From: Clostridiales bacterium
GTDB taxonomy: Bacteria > Acidobacteriota > Aminicenantia > Aminicenantales > UBA8522
Length of the DNA stretch: 64,000 nt
Assembly (NCBI GenBank): GCA_029907205.1
Contig: JARYMI010000001.1
Span: forward strand, 62,001 to 126,000
Reading direction: 5' to 3'
Below the pieces are notes generated by a model. That model saw only the letters and a program-made list of their open reading frames with translations. It ran no database searches and was not told the DNA's origin. The position numbers and the translations under genes are program-made. Below are positions 8,233 to 16,946 of the stretch, piece by piece; position 1 is the stretch's first letter; each line of letters begins with the position of its first letter.

Positions 8233-9317
8233 TAAAAACAACCGTCAGGCTGCTCATTTGGTCGGCCATCTTGTGCTCAGGTTTCGCCTCCGACTGGCGC
8301 ACCGAGGTGGCCGCTTTTTTTGCCGTGCAGGCTGACTACGGTGAAGCAGCCAGGTACCTGGATGGCCAGCTGTCTTCTCTGAATGACGAGGACAAACCCG
8401 TGGCCCTGGGCCTGCTTGCTTTTCTTTCCAACCGGCTGGGCGATAAGGAAAGCGAATACAGGCTCCTGGGTGAATATTTCGAGAAATACGGCCCTCTGGA
8501 CATGGCTTATCATTTTCTGCCGCTCTCTGCCCAAAATGCCGTCATCATCTACTTCAGGGAGTGGATTCTCAAGTATCCCTGGGTTCTCAGGGTCGGCTTC
8601 GTCGAATCGAGCATGCCTCAAGCCAGGCCGGCTGCCTCTTCTCCGCCGGCCAAGCTTGTCCTCGGGCTGGAGATGGCCAACGAAGCTTACTATAAGCTTT
8701 TTGAAAACACCACTGTCCTTGAGGGGGGGCAGTTCAGGAGAGGGCATAACTCCGTGAGCCTCGACACAAGTAAGCTCTTCAGGGACTCAGGAGCTCACAC
8801 CTATGTTCTGGAGCTCAAAGCCGGAGACCTTATTGTCAGAAGGAAAGTCACTGTCGATGTCAGGCTTAACGCCTTTGGCGTTGTCGGCAACAAGGCCCCT
8901 CCTTCAGGAAAAATTCCAACATACGTTCTGAAACTGTTCTTGGGAGATGACCTCCTCGCCTTCAGCCGAAAATCTCCGCCCGCAACCCCGCCGATAAAGA
9001 TCGAGATGCCTCAACCGACCGGCGTTTACGACCCGTGGGGCCCCGGCTATCAGAACAAGCCTGAGATCCCGAACACATTTCCCATCCTCGGGATTCCGGC
9101 CCTCATCAACGAGATCATCAAGAGCCTGAAGAAAAAAGACGAAGTGGAGCCGGTGCCTCCCGTCGAGCTGAAGACGGAAATCACTCTCGTTTTTAAGGGA
9201 AAACAAGAAGGGAGCCGGGAAACCGAGATCATCGCCCGGCTGAGGCTCGACCAAAGGGAGATTGAATTTTTCCCTTATTCGTCGGCCCGCAACCCAGACC
9301 GAAGCCCTACGCCTTAG
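8229..9317 (+). CDS. Hypothetical exported protein coupled to the TonB-like gene
   Basis: I do not recognise a family. The 362-residue product starts with a hydrophobic segment (VRLLIWSAILCSGFAS) typical of a signal peptide. Residues ~25-110 are helical with a TPR-like rhythm (AARYLDGQL, EYRLLGEYFEKYG). The middle part (~145-220) looks like a beta-sandwich (KLVLGLEMANEAYYKLFE, TYVLELKAGDLIVRRK). The C-terminal third is Pro-rich, then ends in strands TEITLVFKGKQEG. The start codon overlaps the stop of the TonB-like gene, so a periplasmic partner role is likely (inference). Confidence 0.6.
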   Translation: MIKTTVRLLIWSAILCSGFASDWRTEVAAFFAVQADYGEAARYLDGQLSSLNDEDKPVALGLLAFLSNRLGDKESEYRLLGEYFEKYGPLDMAYHFLPLSAQNAVIIYFREWILKYPWVLRVGFVESSMPQARPAASSPPAKLVLGLEMANEAYYKLFENTTVLEGGQFRRGHNSVSLDTSKLFRDSGAHTYVLELKAGDLIVRRKVTVDVRLNAFGVVGNKAPPSGKIPTYVLKLFLGDDLLAFSRKSPPATPPIKIEMPQPTGVYDPWGPGYQNKPEIPNTFPILGIPALINEIIKSLKKKDEVEPVPPVELKTEITLVFKGKQEGSRETEIIARLRLDQREIEFFPYSSARNPDRSPTP

Positions 9318-9367
9318 GCATCAAACAATACCTTCTTGTTGATTTGACGAAGAGTATCAATTTTCCT

Positions 9368-11047
9368 ATGATAGAGCCCGATTTCAGAAAATTGGAAAAG
9401 AAAGCCTTCTCTGCCCGCTCGATCGTCATCCTTCTCCTCATCCTGACGCTGGCGGCTGTCCTCCGCCTTCAGCACCTCAAAGCTGACCCGCCCCAGCTTC
9501 TCGTCCATCTCTGCCGGAGCGCCGGCATTTATTTCGACGAAGCGATGTACTGTCATAATGCGAGGAACAAGATTCTTTTTGACACCTGGACGTTCGACGA
9601 TTGGAACCCCATCCTCTACAATGCCGTCCTGACGGGGATCTATTATGTCGGGTTTAAAATCTTCGGGATAAGTATCGCCACCGTCAAAGTGACGAATATT
9701 CTCTTTGGTCTGTTGGGCATTATCTTTGTCTATCTGGCCATTCGCCGCTATCTTTCTGAATCTTACGCCCTTGGCCTGAGCTTTCTTTTCTCTCTCGATT
9801 TCTACTGGACGATGTACAACCGCATCGGCCTGCTCGAGAATTTCTCGACGCTGTTTTTCATCATCAGCTTTTATTTTCTCGTAAAATCCAAGGATAAGCG
9901 CGGCGCCATGCCGCTCGTGGGCGTCTCTGTGGCCATGGCCGTTCTATCCAAGTATCTGTTTTTCTACTTTTTTCCGGCCGCCCTGCTGGCCATCCTCTAC
10001 CATTCGTGGAGCGAGAAGCGCTGGCGCCCGGTTGCCCACTTTCTGGCCGGTTTCTTCTCTGTCCTCTTCGTGTGGTTTGTTTCCATCTACCTTCCGCTCT
10101 CTTCGGCCTTCAGGAAAATCGGGTCCGGCTGGATGGAGCTTTCCTGGCCAGAGAATGTGGGCATCTTCTTTTTCAACCTCTACCGAAACAACCTGTCCCG
10201 TTACATGAGCCTCATTCCCTTTTTATTCATCGCCGGCCTCCTTTTTTCAGCCATGGTCATTGTCAGGCTTGTGAAGAAAAACCCGCCGCCGGATGTTCTC
10301 GAGGTCTTTGTTTTCCTGTGGCTCACAGGAACGTTTTTCCAGATGGCCATTCTTAATTACCAGCCCCTGCGCTATTATCTCGTCGTGGTGCCAGGGCTCT
10401 TTTTCGCCCTATCGCTGGCCGTGAAAAACAGAGATTGGCTGAAGGCCAACGCCAAGCCTGTTGCCTTGACTTTTGTTTTCCTCGGTGCTCTTTTTTATAA
10501 ATTCTGGATCGGCCTCGTCAGGCCGCCGTCAGCCTTCTTCGCCTTCAATCACATCGTCCTGAGAATCCCCCTCTATCTCACTTTGGCCCTGATATTCGTC
10601 TTGTGGCTAAGGAAGAGCCGCCAGATGGAAAAAGCAGCCCTCCTCTACGTCCTGGTGTCTCTCGCCCTCGCTTCCCTGTTTGTCTACTATTCTCAATTTT
10701 ACAAAAAACCCTCCTACCAGGTTGAGTCGGCCGCCCGGCGGCTTCGCCTTCTGCCATCCGGGTCAGTGATCATGGGCAATGAGGCTCCTCGTCTTGCCCT
10801 GGAGACGGATTTCAGGTTTTTCGTCGCCTTCCCGGGCTGGTTTAACGATAAAGATCCTTTCAACCAATACCGCCCGACTCACCTCCTCGTCCTGGACAAG
10901 TTCTGGGGAGGAGAGCTCGTATGGATTCAGAAGCGCTTTCCGGAGGTCGCAGCCAACCTCAGGTTGCACCGGCGGTTTCCCGTCTGGGATACAACCGTCT
11001 CTCTCTACAAAGTCAATTATCCCGATAAGCCCGCCGACCACCCGTAG
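9368..11047 (+). CDS. GT39/ArnT-like membrane glycosyltransferase
   Basis: A polytopic membrane protein of 559 residues with about 11-12 predicted helices. The first periplasmic loop contains FDEAMYCHNAR, the acidic motif of PMT/ArnT-type (GT39/GT83) glycosyltransferases that use polyprenyl-phosphate sugars. WNPILYNAVLTGIYYVGF and YNRIGLLENFSTLF are further family-like blocks. It lies between other glycan enzymes. Two starts are possible, TTG at 9344 and ATG at 9368, and neither has a Shine-Dalgarno. TATCAA at 9355-9360 lies 7 bases before the ATG, matching the leaderless layout seen elsewhere here, so I prefer 9368. Confidence 0.85.
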   Translation: MIEPDFRKLEKKAFSARSIVILLLILTLAAVLRLQHLKADPPQLLVHLCRSAGIYFDEAMYCHNARNKILFDTWTFDDWNPILYNAVLTGIYYVGFKIFGISIATVKVTNILFGLLGIIFVYLAIRRYLSESYALGLSFLFSLDFYWTMYNRIGLLENFSTLFFIISFYFLVKSKDKRGAMPLVGVSVAMAVLSKYLFFYFFPAALLAILYHSWSEKRWRPVAHFLAGFFSVLFVWFVSIYLPLSSAFRKIGSGWMELSWPENVGIFFFNLYRNNLSRYMSLIPFLFIAGLLFSAMVIVRLVKKNPPPDVLEVFVFLWLTGTFFQMAILNYQPLRYYLVVVPGLFFALSLAVKNRDWLKANAKPVALTFVFLGALFYKFWIGLVRPPSAFFAFNHIVLRIPLYLTLALIFVLWLRKSRQMEKAALLYVLVSLALASLFVYYSQFYKKPSYQVESAARRLRLLPSGSVIMGNEAPRLALETDFRFFVAFPGWFNDKDPFNQYRPTHLLVLDKFWGGELVWIQKRFPEVAANLRLHRRFPVWDTTVSLYKVNYPDKPADHP

Positions 11048-11071
11048 CAAACGCCTTCCAGCGCTATTCTC

Positions 11072-11101
11072 TTGACAGTGGCGCTCGAGTTTTTTCATAC
11101 T
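11072..11101 (+). promoter_or_regulatory. Promoter, consensus -35, leaderless layout
   Basis: Perfect TTGACA at 11072-11077, an 18-base spacer and CATACT at 11096-11101. The in-frame ATG at 11109 follows the -10 by 7 bases. The earlier ATG at 11103 would lie upstream of the expected transcription start. Confidence 0.65.
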
Positions 11102-11108
11102 CATGGCA

Positions 11109-13484
11109 ATGAACAAGCTCCAGAGCCGGCTGGCAGTCGTTGGCTTCCTTATTCTTTCTTTTGGCGTCGCCCTCTTCTTCAGCCTCTGTCTCCAGAGCCG
11201 CCGCTTCACCATCCTTGACCACACATTTCAGTTTGACTCCGTCTTTTTCCTGCTCTGGACTAGTGTTTCCGCTCTTCTTGTTTTAGCCTGGATTTTTCTC
11301 GCGCGATGGGAAGCCCGGCGGTTCTCCCTCTCTTTGTCTTCGCGGCTTCGGGCAGGGTTCTTGACTTCGCTTCCCCTCGCCTTCTTTCTCCTCTCTCCCT
11401 GGCTTCTTCGCTCTTACTTAACCCGGGACGACTTCAGGTCGAGGCTCCGGCTTCTTGGCCTTTTTGTCCTCGCTGCCGTCGTTTTCTCCAAGCTTTGGAG
11501 CTATGCCCGCCTCAACAGAAACAAGCCATCCTTGCTCGATCGCGCAACGGCAAGATTCGAGTCTTACCCCCTTGGCCGGAAGCTTGTTTTGCTTTTTTTC
11601 ATCGCCTTCCTCATCTATCAAGCCGCCGCCGGCCTTCTCGTCATCCAGGGGACATCATTCACCGGCGACGAGCCCTTTTATCTCCTGACCTCCCACAGCC
11701 TCTTCAAAGACAAAGATATCAACCTGACCAACAACTACGCCCAGAAGGATTATTTTGCCTTCTACTCTAAAAAAGACCATCCTCGCCTGAAGCTGGGAAT
11801 CTACGGACGCTTTGGCCGCAAGGGGCAAGATTATATCTATCCTATCAACCTCCCTGGAATTTCCGTTCTGATGCTTCCGTTCTACTGGCTGAGTCAGTTC
11901 TTCTCCGGTCGCTGGCTCACGTTTATCCTCAAGACGAGCCTCTCGCCCTGGGCGGCGCTTCTCGGTATTCAGCTCTATCTTTACGCCAAAGAGCTCTGGA
12001 AAAAAGAGCGGGTTGCCCTCGGCCTCTGGGCTCTCTATTCTTTCAGCTCACCCGTCTTTTTCTATGCCTGCCATCTTTATCCCGAGGTTCCCATCGCCCT
12101 TTTTTCCCTCTATATCTTCAGAAAAGTGAGCAGCCGCCAGGCTCTATCGGCACCTCATCTTGCTTTCCTCGGCTTTCTTCTCGGCCTTTTTCCCTGGTTC
12201 GGGGTGAAGTACAATTTCATCTTCTGGCCGCTCCTGCTTATTTCCCTTTACTTCCTTATCAAAGAACACCAGGCCAGGCTAAAGAGCCTAGCCTTTCTGT
12301 TTTTCCCCCTATTTTCTACTCTCCTCTTTTACCTTTTCATCTACAGCCTTTACGGCACGCTCTCGCCGGTGGCTGTCTATGAAGGCGTCATGTCTCCTGA
12401 GCAGGTAGAGGCCTTTAAGCAGACGGTCCTGGCCATTCCTCTGCGGGCGAGGATAGACGCTTTCCTGGATTACTTCCTCGACCAGCGCGACGGCCTTCTT
12501 CTTTATTCTCCCGTCTATTTTTTTTCTTTGCTCGGCCTGGTGGAAATCTTCCGCAGGCGAAGGCGGGATTTCTGGTCGTTTCTCCTCATCAGCCTTCCCT
12601 TTCTTCTCAACTACGCCTTCTTCACTCACCGGCAGGGCGCCTCCCCGCAGGGCCGTGTGCTGACTCCCCTGTCCTGGATGGCGGCTGTGGCATTGGGCTA
12701 TTTTCTCGTCCACAACCGGAGCAAGATCTTCTCCTTCGTCTTTGGTCTCGCCGCGGCTTTTGCTTTCGCCATCGCCGGACTGCTTCTCGCCCACCCATCT
12801 TTTCTCTACCAGCCGACCACTCACGAATACACCTCCCGGCCGGCTGACCTCTTCGTCCATCTAAGCAACATGCACTTTTCCCTCCCTCCGCTGCTTCCGT
12901 CATTCATCAAAGTGGATAACACCCGATACTGGCCAAATTATGTGTGGATTCTGGCCATCATCGTTTTTATCCTGGCCTATTCACTCTCCCGCCGAGAAAA
13001 ACCTTGGCCGCGTTCCCTACCAGCTGCCTTTATCTCTGTTGGCCTCACGGTCGGCTTTTTCCTCTGGGTGCTGTATCCGCGGCCGCCGCTTTATCCCGCT
13101 AAGACGATCCGCTATTCTTCCCAGAAAGCGTTGGGATTCTATCTTTTTCCGGTCGGAAAAGGGGTTGTTTCAGGCGAAAAAGGCGATTTCTACCTTCATT
13201 TCGAAAGAACATACAGGTTTATCTTTGGCTCAAGGACGAGGCTGGACAGCGTGCGGTTTGTCTTCGGGTCTGAAAAGGGGGATTACAGCGCGCGTCTGGC
13301 GCTCTTCGACCTTCCTTTCTTCAAGGGGAAAACAGCCTATGAGACGAAAGAAATTCTCCTCGAGCCCGCCGCAGCTTATCCCTTCAAGAGCCTCTATCTC
13401 TATGAGGTCAGCCTCAGCCTCACCCATCATTCCTCAGAATCCATGCTCCTCGAGCCCTATCTTTTCCAGGTTATTCCCCGGTAA
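11109..13484 (+). CDS. GT-C family membrane glycosyltransferase, paralogue of the left-edge gene
   Basis: A 791-residue polytopic membrane protein, clearly paralogous to the gene at 1-2157 along its length. It shares the acidic loop FTGDEPFYLL with INLTNNY, the block LDQRDGLLLYSPVYFF and a ~110-residue hydrophilic C-terminal beta domain (TYRFIFGSRTRLDSVRFVFG). GT-C enzymes use polyprenyl-phosphate sugars on the outer face of the inner membrane. The N-terminus has two helices and then a set of charged loops. The start is moved from ATG 11103 to ATG 11109 because the -10 box ends at 11101. The acceptor and sugar are unknown. Confidence 0.85.
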   Translation: MNKLQSRLAVVGFLILSFGVALFFSLCLQSRRFTILDHTFQFDSVFFLLWTSVSALLVLAWIFLARWEARRFSLSLSSRLRAGFLTSLPLAFFLLSPWLLRSYLTRDDFRSRLRLLGLFVLAAVVFSKLWSYARLNRNKPSLLDRATARFESYPLGRKLVLLFFIAFLIYQAAAGLLVIQGTSFTGDEPFYLLTSHSLFKDKDINLTNNYAQKDYFAFYSKKDHPRLKLGIYGRFGRKGQDYIYPINLPGISVLMLPFYWLSQFFSGRWLTFILKTSLSPWAALLGIQLYLYAKELWKKERVALGLWALYSFSSPVFFYACHLYPEVPIALFSLYIFRKVSSRQALSAPHLAFLGFLLGLFPWFGVKYNFIFWPLLLISLYFLIKEHQARLKSLAFLFFPLFSTLLFYLFIYSLYGTLSPVAVYEGVMSPEQVEAFKQTVLAIPLRARIDAFLDYFLDQRDGLLLYSPVYFFSLLGLVEIFRRRRRDFWSFLLISLPFLLNYAFFTHRQGASPQGRVLTPLSWMAAVALGYFLVHNRSKIFSFVFGLAAAFAFAIAGLLLAHPSFLYQPTTHEYTSRPADLFVHLSNMHFSLPPLLPSFIKVDNTRYWPNYVWILAIIVFILAYSLSRREKPWPRSLPAAFISVGLTVGFFLWVLYPRPPLYPAKTIRYSSQKALGFYLFPVGKGVVSGEKGDFYLHFERTYRFIFGSRTRLDSVRFVFGSEKGDYSARLALFDLPFFKGKTAYETKEILLEPAAAYPFKSLYLYEVSLSLTHHSSESMLLEPYLFQVIPR

Positions 13485-13491
13485 GTAGCGT

Positions 13492-13512
13492 GGGTGATAG
13501 TAATAATCGCCC
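13492..13512 (+). terminator. Possible hairpin after the GT-C gene
   Basis: GGGTGAT (13492-13498) pairs with ATCGCCC (13506-13512), with one G-T pair and a 7-base loop. It starts 7 bases after the stop codon. It is followed by only a scattered T-rich stretch, so termination is uncertain. Confidence 0.3.
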
Positions 13513-13556
13513 GGTTTCGTCTTTAGTACTGAAGGAGGCGAGGAGCCTCAAGCGGC

Positions 13557-13599
13557 TTGACATGATATCACCTTGCTGATATATATAAGGCGAGGTGAT
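13557..13599 (+). promoter_or_regulatory. vapBC promoter and operator
   Basis: Perfect TTGACA (13557-13562), a 17-base spacer and TATATA (13580-13585). An inverted repeat ATCACCT (13567-13573) / AGGTGAT (13593-13599) brackets the -10 box and touches the start codon. This is the usual place for autorepression by a ribbon-helix-helix antitoxin, alone or with its toxin. Confidence 0.65.
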
Positions 13600-13855
13600 G
13601 AGGATGGCCCGCATGACGAGGACGATCATATCGATACCCGAGGACGAAAAGGCGTGGCTTCGAAGCTACGGCCGGCGGCACCGGATCTCGAGTGCCGAGG
13701 TCATCCGCCGGGCGATCAGGGAATTCCGTCGCCTCAAATCCGAGAAAGGCTTCGCAGCCGTGCTCCGAGAAACAGCCGGGGCGTGGACCTCGATGAAGAG
13801 CGACAGCCGAGATCATGTCGACGCGTTGCGCAAAGAATGGGAGCGCGGGACGTGA
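13598..13855 (+). CDS. vapB: VapB-type ribbon-helix-helix antitoxin
   Basis: A basic protein of about 85 residues. The N-terminus RTIISIPEDEKAWLR is the beta strand and first helix of a CopG/RHH DNA-binding fold, followed by SSAEVIRRAIREF as the second helix. The acidic/polar C-terminal part would wrap the toxin. Three closely spaced starts exist (GTG 13595, ATG 13598, ATG 13604); AAGG at 13587-13590 is best spaced for 13598. The stop overlaps the toxin start (GTGA), the classic coupled layout. Confidence 0.8.
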   Translation: MRMARMTRTIISIPEDEKAWLRSYGRRHRISSAEVIRRAIREFRRLKSEKGFAAVLRETAGAWTSMKSDSRDHVDALRKEWERGT

Positions 13856-14232
13856 AGCCGGCGTATCTCCTGGATTCTGTCGTTCTCATCGATCATCTCC
13901 GCGGGATTGAGGCGGCGACGAAATGGATGGGGAAGCTCCGGGACGGCGAGGCCGTCCTCTCTGTAATCACGCGAGCTGAGGTGCTCAGCGGGGGAACGGA
14001 AGCGGAAGCTATCGCCGCTTTGGCGCTATGCAATGAGTTCGAATGTTTGTCTCTGACCAGGGACGACGCGACGAGCGCCGCAGCGTTGAGGAGGAAACAT
14101 GGCTGGAGGCTTCCAGACGCATTCCAGGCTGCCGTGGCGCTCCGGACCGAGCTTAAACTGGTAACCCGGGATCTGCGGGGTTTCGGCGGGATAAAGCACC
14201 CCTTCGTGCTTATTCCCTATAAGCTGGAATGA
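13852..14232 (+). CDS. vapC: VapC-type PIN-domain toxin ribonuclease
   Basis: A 126-residue PIN domain. Acidic residues expected for the metal site are visible: Asp in AYLLDSVVLIDHLRG, Glu in ITRAEVLSG, Asp in WRLPDAFQAA and Asp in KLVTRDLRGFGG. VapC toxins cleave tRNA or rRNA when the antitoxin is degraded. The GTG start at 13852 overlaps the antitoxin stop by four bases. The frame is open further up, to 13573, but that part overlaps the antitoxin and is not PIN-like. Confidence 0.85.
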   Translation: MKPAYLLDSVVLIDHLRGIEAATKWMGKLRDGEAVLSVITRAEVLSGGTEAEAIAALALCNEFECLSLTRDDATSAAALRRKHGWRLPDAFQAAVALRTELKLVTRDLRGFGGIKHPFVLIPYKLE

Positions 14233-14333
14233 AGAGGAAATCAACGAATTTGGCTCCCAGGGCTGACGTTTTGAGCTCGTCTTCTATGAACTCCGACCCA
14301 GCGCAGCCAAAAACCAAATTCTCTGAAATGCCC

Positions 14334-15848
14334 TCATCCTGAAGGCGAAGACCTTTGAGCGCTGTTTTTCTTTTTTCCCATAATTCTTTTTCTGGCAAAA
14401 AGAAACCTGTCGCTCAGGAAAATAAGTAAAAAAATCATCGAGATGATGGCCACACTCTCGATGATCCAGCCAAGGTCAACGGGCTCCGTGAATATGTAGT
14501 TGTAAAAAGGCGGCTTCGCGTACCGGTCAGCGAAGTGAAAAAGCAACATTCTTTTGCTGAAGAAAAAAAGAGATAAAAAGACGACGTAAAAAGCCAGCTT
14601 GGAATAAGAAAACTGTTTCAGGAGGTCTTGAAAAACAAACCCGACAAAGATTAAAAATATCGGGAACAAGGGCAGAAGGAACCGGCCAGGCGGAGAGGCG
14701 CCTCCTCCCAGAATTGTGCTTCCAGCGCAGACAAGATAATACAGAAGTGCGGGCACGAGGAGACTTGAAGTCACTTTTTTGTCTTTTTTAAACGCCCAGT
14801 ACATTCCGAAAAAGAAAAGGATCATCCAACGGTATCTCCAGATGCTGCCTTGACTCGGCGAGAAAAGAAGCCCAAAAAAACCGAGAGGAATGACCTTTGG
14901 GGAAAAGTGAACCCTGCCAAAATATTCGGAAGTGCTGAAAGGAGAAGGATTCCCGGTGAGAGAATAAAAATAATAGAAATAGGGCAAGCTTAAGACAATA
15001 AGCGCAAGGCTTACAAGAAGAAGCCGTTTCCGAGAAGATCCGTATCCCTTATTGTTTATGACAAAGGCCAGAAAGAGCCCTCCAGAGAGGGGAATAAACC
15101 TCTGGTGCAGCCAGGGCAGGAAAACTGTCCCGAGAACGAGCAAACAGTCATTTATCTTTCGCATACGGAATGGGAAAAGGATGCAATTCAAAGCCAGCAA
15201 AAAAAAGAACGCGGCTGAACAACCTGGAAATACTGTGAATGAATACGTGGGAAAGGGAGAATGATAGATTAAAAAAAAGAAGATGAGCACCGCCAGGAAT
15301 GCGGATTTGAACAGGTGATCAGTCAACCGGAAAAGAAGACCGAAATTTAAGGTCATCAACGCCGCGAGCCAGAGGAACGTAAAAAGGAGTTTCCTCGGGA
15401 GAAAAGGAAGACCGACCGGAGAACTTTTTGGGTCGTTGGGAAAAACAATCGAATCAAGTTTATAGGCCGGAAGAAGGAGAAAAGCGACACCGGGCATGTG
15501 GAGAGCATAAATTCCGCCATTAACCGCCAAGAAATAAAAATCGCCAAATTGCCGGCTTTCTGATGAAAGGATCTTTTTCCATACCTCCCTCATTTCTCCT
15601 TTTTCAAACCAGAGATTGGAGAGGTCTAAGTCCCCGTCTGCGGCGAGAGATTGGACCATGCGCATGTATTTGTTCTCGTCTCCCGTAAACTCTCGAGTCG
15701 TCAGGAATCTCCGAAAAACATTCTCGTTGTTGATATCTAAAAAAACCGCTGCAATGAAAAGGACAAAGAAAGCGCATTTGGCCTGTTTCTTCTTGTAAAG
15801 ATTGTCTATCTCGAGAAAAATGCGTTTGACTCTTGGGACTATAGACAA
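14334..15848 (-). CDS. Diverged GT-C-like membrane protein, AT-rich
   Basis: A polytopic membrane protein of 504 residues, distantly related to the two large GT-C paralogues: FTGDENKYMRMVQSL and DLDLSNLWFEKGE match their acidic loop, and ALHMPGVAFLLLPAY matches their following helix. It lacks the C-terminal beta domain. The coding sequence is markedly richer in A and T than its neighbours, with many AAA/TTT codons. Together with the adjoining toxin-antitoxin locus this suggests acquisition from elsewhere (inference). The TTG start at 15848 is weakly supported. Confidence 0.7.
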   Translation of the reverse strand: MSIVPRVKRIFLEIDNLYKKKQAKCAFFVLFIAAVFLDINNENVFRRFLTTREFTGDENKYMRMVQSLAADGDLDLSNLWFEKGEMREVWKKILSSESRQFGDFYFLAVNGGIYALHMPGVAFLLLPAYKLDSIVFPNDPKSSPVGLPFLPRKLLFTFLWLAALMTLNFGLLFRLTDHLFKSAFLAVLIFFFLIYHSPFPTYSFTVFPGCSAAFFFLLALNCILFPFRMRKINDCLLVLGTVFLPWLHQRFIPLSGGLFLAFVINNKGYGSSRKRLLLVSLALIVLSLPYFYYFYSLTGNPSPFSTSEYFGRVHFSPKVIPLGFFGLLFSPSQGSIWRYRWMILFFFGMYWAFKKDKKVTSSLLVPALLYYLVCAGSTILGGGASPPGRFLLPLFPIFLIFVGFVFQDLLKQFSYSKLAFYVVFLSLFFFSKRMLLFHFADRYAKPPFYNYIFTEPVDLGWIIESVAIISMIFLLIFLSDRFLFARKRIMGKKKNSAQRSSPSG

Positions 15849-15923
15849 CAGGATTTACCGCTTCACAGAGATTTCGGCCTCAGGATAGGCACAAACGGAT
15901 TATGTAAAAACCAACCATCATCG

Positions 15924-16946
15924 TCAATACTCCGCAGTGAGCCTGAACCGGGGGTAAGCGTCAAGATCGAGAGAAAGGCCCGTTTTTTTCTTTGTCCTCA
16001 TCTTCTCAACGGCCAAGGCGGCCACCATGGCTGCGTTGTCCGTGCAGAGGGCGGGCGAAGGCACAAAGCCGGCAAGTCCGGATCCGCGGGCCAGCCCGTC
16101 GAAGCGGTCCCGTAGTCTCTTGTTCCTGGCCACTCCGCCGCAGAGAATGAGCGAGGCCGGCTTGAATTTCTCGGCGGCCCTGTCGAGGTTATCCACCAGG
16201 GCGCGCACGACCGCTCCCTCGAAGCCCGCCAGAAAATCTGCCAAGTGGGGATGGCTGGCTGACATTCTTGTCTCGCCGATCAGCCGGAGGGCAGCTGTCT
16301 TAAGACCGCTGAAGCTGAAGTCAAGGCTTGAATCTTTCATTTTAGGCAGGGCAAAAGAAAATTTCTCCGGGTCGCCGGATAGGCCCATCTTTTCGATCAC
16401 CGGCCCTCCCGGATACCCAAGGCCAAGGAATTTGGCAATTTTGTCTAAGGCTTCGCCGGCTGCATCGTCCCTGGTCCGGCCTAAAAGGCGGTAGTGAAGC
16501 CTCTTTTTAAGGAAAAAGAGCGAGGTATGCCCGCCCGAGACAACGAGAGCTACAGCCGGAAGGGGAAGGCCGGGGTTCTCGAGGAAGGCGGCCTCCATGT
16601 GGGCTTCGAGATGATCGATCCCAATAAGCGGCTTATCAAAATAATAGGCCAGGGCCTTGGCGAAAGAGAGGCCGACTAGAAGCGAGCCGATGAGCCCGGG
16701 GCCTTGTGTGACCGCGTAGGCATCGATCCGGTCGAGGGTGAGGTTCGCCCGCCTCAGGCTCTCGCCCACAATATAGCTGATCGAGGTAAGGTGCTGCCGG
16801 GAAGCGAGCTCGGGCACGACCCCGCCGTACGGCGCGTGGATCTCATCCTGAGACAGGACAACGCTGCTGAGGACCCGGCGTTCGCCGGTCAGGACAGCGG
16901 CCGCCGTCTCATCGCAGGATGTTTCGACCCCAAGGACGTGCATCAT
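15924..16946 (-). CDS. tsaD: tRNA N6-adenosine threonylcarbamoyltransferase
   Basis: TsaD transfers the threonylcarbamoyl group to A37 of tRNAs reading ANN codons, working with TsaB and TsaE. The 340-residue protein has the family start VLGVETSCDETAAAV, the metal-binding pair in GIDHLEAHMEA (H-x3-H) and the ASKHA-fold signature LVVSGGHTSL. LILCGGVARNKRLR and PALCTDNAAMVA are the C-terminal nucleotide and metal blocks. Length is normal. Its start overlaps the mtnA stop by four bases, so it is the last gene of lepA-mtnA-tsaD. Confidence 0.97.
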   Translation of the reverse strand: MMHVLGVETSCDETAAAVLTGERRVLSSVVLSQDEIHAPYGGVVPELASRQHLTSISYIVGESLRRANLTLDRIDAYAVTQGPGLIGSLLVGLSFAKALAYYFDKPLIGIDHLEAHMEAAFLENPGLPLPAVALVVSGGHTSLFFLKKRLHYRLLGRTRDDAAGEALDKIAKFLGLGYPGGPVIEKMGLSGDPEKFSFALPKMKDSSLDFSFSGLKTAALRLIGETRMSASHPHLADFLAGFEGAVVRALVDNLDRAAEKFKPASLILCGGVARNKRLRDRFDGLARGSGLAGFVPSPALCTDNAAMVAALAVEKMRTKKKTGLSLDLDAYPRFRLTAEY

